NCBI GenBank assembly: GCA_958009085.1
Contig: OY253677.1
Coordinates: 558,001-622,000, forward strand
Length of the DNA: 64,000 nt
Origin: Protoeuglena noctilucae
Taxonomy: Eukaryota; Chlorophyta; Pedinophyceae; Marsupiomonadales; Marsupiomonadaceae
Direction of reading: 5' to 3'
Shown: piece after piece, positions 56,901-64,000 of the stretch
How the letters are laid out: each line of letters starts with the position of its first letter
Position numbering within the stretch: position 1 is the stretch's first letter
Program-made: the position numbers and the translations under genes
Notes under the pieces: generated by a model
Database searches by the model: none
What the model was told of the DNA's origin: nothing
Seen by the model: the letters and a program-made list of their open reading frames with translations, nothing else

Positions 56901-58628
56901 TTTCTATCAGAGTCGCAGGCGAGGGGGTGGGGGTGCGAGGGGGAAGGTTGTTGACCGATTGCAGTCCCTGACAGCTGTGGAGGGTTGTATTTCGATGGCA
57001 GATATGCCCTGTGCTTTTATCTCTGAGACAAGCGACCTCTGTAACGCTCTGCGTCCCTGCCCTCTCACCCCCAGACGTGCACCGACACGGGCAACTACCC
57101 CCCCACCACCGTCATCTACGCCCTGGACATGGACCAGATGCTGAGTGAGTGCAGTGACTGATTGCTCGATCGTTCTGCTCATCGCGACTTATTGCCACCC
57201 CCAACCCCACCACACCAACCCCACCCCCATACTTACCCCCAACCCCCCCCCCCCCCCCCTTACAGAGAACTGGACCCCCTGCCTGGATTCCGACTACGAG
57301 ATGTGGACGATGCCCAAGACCTACACCAACGACGACGGATGCCTATTGGGCGCCAAGTACGCGTTTCACCGTCGGGCCGAGGAGGCCTGCTGCCAGAACA
57401 CCTTCGACTTCAAAAGAGATAATCACATTCAAGGGAAGTGCCGGTGTTCGAAGCTGGACCTCGAGTGCGACTTCGGGGCCTACATGGTGTTCAACCACAC
57501 GATGGGGTGGCCCGAGGGGCTGTACTGCAGGGACGACGCGCAGGTGAACAAGAGAGGGGTGTTGATTGGGGGCGGATGTTGATTGAGAAGTAGTAGTAAT
57601 GAGTAATTATTGCTGGTTCTCAACTGGTGAGGGGAGGGGAGGGGAGGGATGGGTGCTGTGTTGTGATGGGAGGGGCTGTGCTGTTGGGGCGACGCGCAGG
57701 CGAGAGATGAAGGGGGGTGGTGGTTAGATGGGTGTTAGATGGGTGAGTGCTGTGATGGATCTGTACTGCAGGCGAGAGTCACAGTGCTCATTGCGGGGTT
57801 CAATGGGGCCACTGTGTGCACATGGCATCGCCGATCGTAACCCCTCCCCACCCTCCCCCCCAGATCCCCTCCTCCTGGTGCCCCAGCATCACCAACAACC
57901 AGTACCACACCTCCCGCACCATGCTGCGACTGGTGGCGGGAGACATTTGCGACGAAGCCACCCTCCCCGATTACATCGACGATACCGACGGAAAGGGCAA
58001 CGTATTACCACCCCACAAGGGCGGCAGGGGCGGCGGCGGGGGCGGCAGCGCAGTCGCCGCCTTCTTCCGATTCCTATTCATCCTGTTACTAGTCCTAGGC
58101 CTATTGGCAGCCGCCGCGTTCGCCGTCGTCCGCATCGGCCCCACCGCGATCGTCGACCGAACCCTCGCCGCCCTCTCGGCTGCCAAGGCCGTCGTGCTCT
58201 CTGCTTTCGCGTCGCTGCGGGGGTCCGCGGCCCCGCGCAGGCGCTCCCCGGGGTACTACACCCGCGGGCTGGAGCCCCTGGGGCCGGACGACGACTTTGC
58301 GGGTGCGGGGACCTACCAGCCCATGCCGGCCGGACCTGTGGCTTATGGTGGCGCCCCGGCCAGGGCTATGGGGTCCGCGGGGGCGTTTGGGGGCGGGTTC
58401 GGGTCGAGCGGGTACGCGGGCAGCACGGGGAACGTGAGCAACGCGGGGTATGCTGCGGGGTTGGCGCCGACGGGGCCACCACCGCCGTTGGCGGGACCAC
58501 CTTTGGGGGCGAGGGCGGGGCAGGGGGGGCAGGGTGGAGGGTACGTGCCCCCGCTGGCGAGCCAGGCGAATGAGGGGGACGCGGAGGACGGGCAGCTGCT
58601 GCGGAGGGGGCCGAACAGCGGGGAATGA
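53964..58628 (+). CDS. VPS10/sortilin-family sorting receptor
   Basis: VPS10 receptors carry soluble cargo from the Golgi to endosome or vacuole. Exons 53964-54159, 54279-54355, 54434-54687, 54820-55475, 55699-55898, 56254-56844, 57075-57144, 57266-57543 and 57864-58628 join in phase to about 1,028 residues. A signal peptide-like segment (WAWVLAAVAVAALVLPWAA) opens the protein. Propeller Asp-boxes are visible as SDDAGASW, SEDEGRTF, SRDGGITW and SLDYGRTW. The Cys-rich 10CC region follows (ENW-like KNWTPCLDSDYEMW, EEACCQNTFDFKRD). A single membrane span is FFRFLFILLLVLGLLAAAA, then a Gly/Pro-rich cytosolic tail. The 78-base interval 54356-54433 is in frame and might be retained. The intron after 56844 uses a GC donor (CAG|GCGAGG). 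Introns after 55898, 56844 and 57543 contain copies of the preceding exon end. Confidence 0.9.
55973..56012 (+). repeat. Intronic copy of VPS10 exon 5 end plus donor
   Basis: This copies 55870-55907: ACCCTCATCGTCAACGCC is identical, the next bases differ slightly, and GAGGTGAGGGG is repeated. Confidence 0.9.
56910..56930 (+). repeat. Intronic copy of VPS10 exon 6 end plus GC donor
   Basis: AGTCGCAGGCGAGGGGGTGG repeats 56837-56856, including the GC-type donor. Confidence 0.85.
57673..57780 (+). repeat. Two intronic copies of VPS10 exon 8 end
   Basis: Exon 8 ends at 57543 with CTGTACTGCAG and GACGACGCGCAG followed by the GTGAAC donor. Related strings recur at 57673-57707 (GGGGCTGTGCTG, then CGACGCGCAGGCGAGAG) and near 57758-57780 (ATCTGTACTGCAGGCGAGAG). 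Both copies have GC in place of GT at the donor. Confidence 0.8.
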
Positions 58629-59045
58629 GGGGGCGGGGCGGTGGCAGTAGAAGGGGGCGGGGTGGTGTGGACTGGAAAGGGTGGCAAGCTGTACCGACTG
58701 TGGGAGCTGGTATGAGCGCGAGAAAGGCGATGGATAGCAGATGATACGTGATGTGAGTTCCTCCCAGCGTGTATTGGGATGCGCGCGATGTGCCTTTATC
58801 TATGCAGCGGTGGGTTGAGGGCCGTAGGGGCACACGTGCGCGTGCACGGCAGGACCGTGTTTGGCAGAACACTTGGCACGAACAACACGAGAGTTTTTTT
58901 CCCTTTTGAATGATGAGGCATGTGCGAGGCATCGTGCTGTGTGAGGGTCACTGTATGCAGCGCTGTGGCGCAGCCCACACCTGTTCTGACTCAGTCAAAC
59001 GAGGCAATGCACTGAGTCCATGCATGGCCCAACAACGTCTGTCAC

Positions 59046-59073
59046 TTCTCCCATGCCGAGGTCATCTCGGTGC
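59046..59073 (-). repeat. 3'-flank copy of the chorismate synthase gene end
   Basis: These 28 bases match 59141-59168, which encode the C-terminal TEMISIWE of chorismate synthase, with about three differences. The copy lies about 95 bases beyond, outside the coding region. Confidence 0.75.
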
Positions 59074-59135
59074 CATGTGACGCGCCTGGTTCAAAACAAG
59101 TTTTACAACCACACTAACAACTCAGACGACCCTCC

Positions 59136-61075
59136 TCAGTTCTCCCATATCGAGATCATCTCGGTGCCCCGCGCCCCCCGCGGCTTGGCGCTGAAGTCCT
59201 CCCGGGGCAGTAAGTCGCACTGCGCCACGTGGCGCATCAGGTGGTCCGCCAGGGTGAGGGCCACCATGGCCTCCACTGCGAGGGGAGGGGAGAGTGACGA
59301 GAGGTGAGATGAGGGAGTGGAGCTGTCATGATGGCATGATTACAACTGGCCTGGTCGGCCAGGGTGAGGGCCACCATGGGCGCCACGCACGCATCGCCTT
59401 CCACTCTTTGCATGCCCTCACCCATCGGCACAGCCCTGGGCACGACGCAGGGGTCGTGCCGCCCCCTCGCGCGCAGCTCCACCTCCTCCCCGTCGCGCGT
59501 GACCGTCTGCTGCGCCTTGCCGATGGTCGACGTCGGCTTGAACGCCACCCGGATGACAATGTCCTCGCCGTTGCTGATGCCGCCCTGCACGCCCCCGCTG
59601 CGGTTCGCCGTCGTGCGCACGCGGCCATCCACAATGCGGAAAGGGTCGTTGTGCTCGGACCCCAGCATCTCTGCCCCCTTGAACCCAGAGCCGATCTCGA
59701 AGCCCTTGGTCGCCGGCTGCGGCGCGGGACGGGTTGCAATATGTAAATGGCAGGTCACAAATGCGGAATATGCAGCGCGGCGGTGTCGTGCAGGTGCATA
59801 TGAGGTGGATGGGGCAGCTGCAGCACCGGCAGCAGCAGCACCAATCCTGGTGCTGCGCCCCGCTCACCAGCGACAGCATGGCCTTGGCCAGATCGGCCTC
59901 GAGCTTGTCGAACACGGGCGCGCCGAGCCCCGCGGGGACGTTGCGCACCACGCACGTCACCTCCCCGCCACACGACTCGCCCCGCTTGCGCACCTCGTCG
60001 ATGCAGTCGTACATGCGCTGCGCCGCCTCCGAGTCTGCGCGCGGCGAGTTGTCACAAACTTCTCGCATGCGTCGGCGCTGTCGTCACGCCGCAGAGACGG
60101 CGCACAAAGCGTCGCGAACTCACCCGGGCAGCGGACGGCGTTGCTCTCGACCTCCTCGAGGGTGAACTTGGCCAGGTCGACGTTGCTGGATATATCGCGG
60201 ACCTTGTTGACGAACGCGAGGACCTCGGTGCCGTGCAGCTGGCGCAGCAGCAGCTTGGCCACCGCGCCCGCCGCCACGCGGCCAATCGTCTCGCGGGCCG
60301 ACGAGCGCCCGCCGCCCGCGACGGCGCGGATGCCGTACTTGAAGTCGTAGGTCGCGTCCGCGTGCGACGGGCGGTACGCCACCTGCATCTCCGAGTAGTC
60401 CTGGCTCTTCTGGTCCTTGTTGCGCACGAGCACCGCGATGGGCGTGCCGAGCGTGACGCCGTCGATGACGCCCGAGAGGATCTCGCACTTGTCCTCCTCC
60501 TTGCGCGGCGTCGTGATCACCAACTGCCCGGGCCGTCGGCGGTCCAGGTCGACCTGGATGTCCTCCTCCGTCAGCCGCATCCGCGGCGGCACCCCGTCAA
60601 TCACGCAGCCCACGCCCTTGCCGTGAGACTCGCCGAACGTAGTCACCCTGCGGACGCAACCGCCGGAGGGGAGCGCGTCGCGGGGCGGGGGCAGGCGGGC
60701 GCGGGGTCCGTTGGATCACGTCGAAAGGCACGACGTGGCTCGGCTGCGACAATCCCGAGCCCCGCGGTGGAAGCCCGAAGGCCCATTGTGTGCCACGCTG
60801 GAATTACACTCGCGGTGGGCGCACAGGGCGGCCTGCCTTGTCACCGGTCGTCAGGCAGAGGCCGAGCGACGCGGGTGGGCCGCCGCAGATCGCGCAGGCG
60901 AGCGGCGAGGTCCGTTTCTCGGCGCACCCGCATCCTCAGCTGCCATGGACGATTGTCACCTGAACAAGTGGCCGTACGTGTTGCCGGCGCGCGCCACGAC
61001 CCCCCTCCGGCCCCCCGCTTGCCCATGGCCCACCCCCGCCTGTGCGCGCGAGCCCGCGGGCAAGGCGGCCCTCAT
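59136..61075 (-). CDS. Chorismate synthase
   Basis: The enzyme makes chorismate from EPSP in the last shikimate step, using reduced FMN. Five exons, 61075-60960, 60647-60124, 60034-59868, 59716-59422 and 59275-59136, join in phase to 413 residues. Signatures are [128 protein letters not shown] and [20 protein letters not shown]. Splicing joins NTYGHLF to RVTTFG across 60959-60648. The start at 61075 gives an Ala/Arg/Gly-rich leader of about 30 residues that could be the end of a plastid transit peptide; the frame is open further upstream. The last intron holds a 28-base copy of the start of the final exon at 59352-59379. Confidence 0.96.
59352..59379 (-). repeat. Intronic copy of chorismate synthase exon 5 start
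   Basis: This copies 59242-59269 with a single difference. The shared segment encodes [10 protein letters not shown]-like sequence on the minus strand. Confidence 0.88.
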
Positions 61076-61469
61076 ATGCAACCCCCACTGCACAAGCGCA
61101 GGTAGCGCTGACCAGATGTCGCAAGCCTTGCTCGGCGCCGGAACGACTAGGTTGTAGCGTGCTAAATGCGCAGGTTTTCGAGCGATGCACGTATAGCGAC
61201 GGAAGGCTCGCGGAGTGATGCGGATTATGCAGCGATGGCGGGTGGAGAAACGTAGTTGACTGCGCGTGTGGCCTGTTCTCGCGCCAGTTGCGCGCCGGTC
61301 CACGCCGGGGCTGCGCACCCGGCCACCACTCGGCGACCGGTGCCTCGGCGATGCGCGTGGCGTGACCACTGAATCGCACGGCGAGAGCTCCAAACCCCTT
61401 GTTCAACAGCAGCGGCGGCGCAAGAGCAGCGGGCGTGCCGACCACCCCAGCGCCGCGGCGCGCGTTGTC

Positions 61470-62140
61470 TTAGCCGAACAGGTCCAGGCCCATCTCCTCC
61501 TCCTCGGACTCGGGCTCGGGCGCCTTCTCCTCCTTGGCGGGAGCGCCACCGGCCGCAGCGCCACCTGCGGGCGTGAACGCAGGGGATGCGAATGACACGG
61601 CGGATCCCGAGGCTCAACGAGGGAACACCCGCGCGCCATGACCTCTACACAGAACACCGCTGCGCGGCATGGCGCCCCACGGTCGAGCGCGGCGGCACAG
61701 CAGCTGCGGCGGCAGCCACGCACCAGCGGGGGCCCCAGCAGCGACGGCGACGGGCGCGCCGGCGCCGACGTTGGTGATGAGGTCACCAATGTCCTTCTTG
61801 GCCAGGACCTTGGCGAAGAGCGAGGGCCAGTAGGGCTCCACGGTGATCTTGGCCGCCTTGAGGATGGCCTCGATCTTGTCAGCCTGCGAGGGGCGCAGCG
61901 CCGCGTCGAGATTCATCAGAATCTCCACGCCGCGAGCGGCGCCATGCACTGGAGGCCTGGGCGGCTGGCGGCGCGGGGAGCGCCACCCCCGCGCCCCGTC
62001 CGCCTCCGCCGGCCACCGCCGAGCCCCACCGGCGCGCGTGCAGATACAGGACCCGATCCCGCTTCACTCACCGTCACCTCCACGCCATCGTCGTGGAGGA
62101 TGAGCGCGGCGTACGTGCAAGCGAGCTCCGACTGCGACAT
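61470..62140 (-). CDS. RPLP1: 60S acidic ribosomal protein P1
   Basis: P1 pairs with P2 on the ribosomal stalk and recruits elongation factors. Three exons, 62140-62072, 61883-61724 and 61564-61470, join in phase to 107 residues. Key parts are [60 protein letters not shown], an Ala/Gly/Pro hinge and the acidic end EESEEEE-type sequence followed by MGLDLFG. The final MGLDLFG (in place of the usual MGFGLFD) keeps the conserved stalk tip. Confidence 0.95.
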
Positions 62141-62529
62141 CCTGCGGCGAGGAGCGGATCCCCTAGTTTAGTCAAGCAATCACTCGGCGTCCTGCCAAGG
62201 GTGGGGAGCGGGAGTCCAGCTGGACCGGAACGTCCTCCGCTGCTCACCTGAATGATATTAAGCCGGTCCGGCACAAACAGGGCTTGTCGCCACCAGGGAA
62301 GGACGTGCGGGGGTGCGCGCGAGGCCAGTTGAGCGTACCGGTTCCAGTCAGACTGGGTCAGCGTCGGACCCGCGGGGCGCCGACTCTGGAGGACCTGCGA
62401 CACGCGCGCTGGCCAATTTATCTGACCTTTCGCGTCATCGTGGCTGACGATCGGCTGCTGGGGCCTGGCATCGCGCGGGAGGGGTTCCAGACACGCATCG
62501 CGGCCCTGCGTCGGCAGGCTGCGCACACG
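62141..62529. promoter_or_regulatory. Divergent promoter region RPLP1 / FoP-like gene
   Basis: These 389 bases lie between two start codons facing away from each other. I did not find a named core element. Confidence 0.45.
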
Positions 62530-63524
62530 ATGGCGTACCGTGGCGGCCAGCGGGGTCGGGGCAGGTCCGGCGGGCGCGGGCGGGGTGAGAGCGGGGGGGA
62601 CCTCCGTGCTCCGTGCTCCGGGCCGCTGGCGGGGCAGAGGCGGCATCCGTTTGCCCTCCTGATATCCCTGCGACGATCCTTCGGATGCGCGGGCGCGATG
62701 GGGCGGCTCCCCAGCCGTTGGCGCCAGTCGCGGAATGCCGCGCCTGTGGCGTCCCCGGCCGAGCTCGGACGGCGGAGTGCGTAGGGGACAGCGCGACGCG
62801 TGCTCCGGGCGCCGCGGCCTCGCCGACGATCGGCGCGCAACGACGGGGAGCCTCTGCACGGCGCAGGGAGACAGGTGGTGACCGTGGTGAAGGGCCGCGG
62901 GTCGGGCGGGAACGCGGGTGGCGTGAGGAAGGGAGGTAGGGGGCGCGGAGGCAGGGGCGGGCCCCGGCGGGGCAGGGGCCAAGGGCGCGGGCGGGGGGAG
63001 GACCGGCGCCCGCCGAGCACGGACAAGCTGGACGACGCGGTGAGCGCCGGGCCTCGCCGCTCCTCGTCGCCCCGCACGATGCGCGCACTCTGCGACTCTG
63101 CAAACACCCAAGTGCTCCCCGCGCCCCGCAGCTCACCTCCTACTTCGCGGGCGACGAGGAGCTCAAGGCCCACCACGAGAGCCTGCAGCAGGAGCTGAGG
63201 AAGCAGAAGGTGAGGGGCTCCGTGTGGTATTCATGATCCTTGAGTGTCTCTCCTGTGATTTCGAAGGCTTGCTGCCCACTCTTTTTTGCACTCGGAGGGG
63301 GCCGGCCCCAACACGGGCCGCACTGCCGAGGACCAGAGCTACTTTGGGGGCAGAAGAGCCGCGCAGTCCGCCGTGGGTTTGCGTCTGAGTTGGACTTCGC
63401 TGTTTCTTTGTTCACGCAGGCCCAGAAGGAGCAGTCCAAGCTCGACAAGGAGCTGGAGGGGTACTTTGGCAACGCCGATGACGAGGACGAGGAGGCTGAG
63501 GCTGAGGCCAAGGTTGAGGCGTAG
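62530..63524 (+). CDS. RGG-box protein with FoP (CHTOP)-type C-terminal duplication
   Basis: Proteins of this type bind RNA through Arg-Gly repeats and act in mRNA export as TREX partners. Four exons, 62530-62584, 62867-63039, 63132-63209 and 63420-63524, join in phase to 136 residues. The N terminus is MAYRGGQRGRGRSGGRGRG and exon 2 continues GGRGRGGRGGPRRGRGQGRG. Two similar short motifs follow, KLDDALTSYFAGD and KLDKELEGYFGNADD, which is the LDxxLxxY pattern of the FoP duplication domain. The end is Glu/Ala-rich. An RRM is absent, so it is closer to CHTOP than to ALYREF. The name rests on these short motifs. Confidence 0.72.
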
Positions 63525-63856
63525 GACGGAGGGAGGCCGCACATGGCGACCGCGGGCTGCGGTTTTATGACGTCTGCGCCGCGCACGCGTGATGGTTTCT
63601 GTAGTTTGTTGAGGGGGTTCTCCGCATTTTGACGTTGGCTTCGGAGCTAACGGTCAATAACAGACCTACCTTGGCAGCCGCAATGCCGAATCGTTTGGCA
63701 TTGCGCGATGTGCCTGGCGTCAGCGCCAGCCTTCGAGGTTTCTGCCAAACAAGAGGCCGGACTTCCCCGAGCCTCCGCACATACGCACTTACTCACGCAT
63801 AATTCACGTTCGTTGCATCCGCCGGACTTCACGCGGGTCTTGTAGGCCGAGGGCCG

Positions 63857-64000
63857 ATGCTGAGCTGGAGCCGGGGCCTTTCCGACCTCTCGTCTTCCGT
63901 ACCCTTCGCCGACTTCGTCGCTGATTATGTGTTTGGGCTGACGACGACTGGACCGTCCCAGTCCCGGGCGCAGGGCGCGCCAGGGAAAGAGGGTGCGGAG
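63857..64000 (+). CDS. Possible 5' exon of a gene running off the right edge
   Basis: An ATG at 63857 opens a frame that stays open for 48 codons to the window end (MLSWSRGLSDLSSSVPFADF, then VADYVFGLTTTG). Composition is protein-like with several hydrophobic and aromatic residues. No family is recognised and the upstream 63525-63856 shows no coding signal, so this is a plausible first exon rather than an established gene. Confidence 0.35.
   Translation, partial: MLSWSRGLSDLSSSVPFADFVADYVFGLTTTGPSQSRAQGAPGKEGAE

Overview
The window is nuclear DNA from a GC-rich, gene-dense eukaryote, most likely a unicellular photosynthetic alga. Almost every gene is split by spliceosomal introns with GTGAG-like donors and CAG acceptors. 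Genes lie on both strands without operons, and there are two cytosolic tRNA genes. Hints for a plastid-bearing lineage are a DUF3067-family protein, chorismate synthase, an intron in elongator tRNA-Met at the plant-type position, and a histone H3 variant whose fold region resembles plant CENH3. No species is claimed.

Layout. 1-2.3 kb: a possible gene edge and a GT34-like glycosyltransferase. 2.7-5.8 kb (-): splicing factor PRP31, divergent from RPS17 (6.4-7.3 kb, +). 7.9-9.2 kb (+): candidate centromeric histone CENH3, convergent with a flavin monooxygenase (9.2-11.4 kb, -) that is divergent from RPS9 (11.9-12.8 kb, +). 13.5-16.6 kb: an unrecognised multipass membrane protein. 16.8-17.3 kb: ENY2/SUS1. 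17.4-23.4 kb: an RMC1/Mic1-like protein, convergent with an unrecognised intron-rich gene (23.6-26.3 kb, -). 26.6-31.8 kb: DDX10/DBP4 RNA helicase. 32.1-33.2 kb (-): cytochrome b561 family. 33.3-34.3 kb (-): DUF3067. 35.3-37.1 kb: nucleoside hydrolase. 37.2-39.6 kb (-): PSMD5-like proteasome chaperone. 40-51 kb: a repeat-rich island with tRNA-Gln, intron-containing tRNA-Met, LINE-like and Ty3/gypsy-like remnants, and a pair of 1,191-bp inverted arms. 51.4-52.2 kb (-): DnaJ-type zinc-finger protein. 52.5-53.2 kb (-): GAR1. 54.0-58.6 kb: VPS10/sortilin receptor. 59.1-61.1 kb (-): chorismate synthase. 61.5-62.1 kb (-): ribosomal protein P1. 62.5-63.5 kb (+): an RGG/FoP-type mRNA-export-like protein. 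63.9 kb: a gene running off the edge.

Most genes are housekeeping: ribosome (RPS17, RPS9, P1), ribosome biogenesis (DDX10, GAR1), splicing and mRNA export (PRP31, ENY2, FoP-like), endolysosomal traffic (VPS10, RMC1) and proteasome assembly (PSMD5). No operon-like functional unit is evident.

The most unusual signal is in gene architecture. In five genes (RMC1-like, the 23.6-26.3 kb gene, DDX10, VPS10, chorismate synthase) the introns or 3' flank contain partial duplicates of the neighbouring exon edge together with its splice site, sometimes in several copies. About seven or eight of roughly 85 introns appear to use GC rather than GT donors. Exon boundaries were derived by hand from splice consensus, reading phase and protein-family similarity recalled from knowledge; no alignment, transcript or database search was run.
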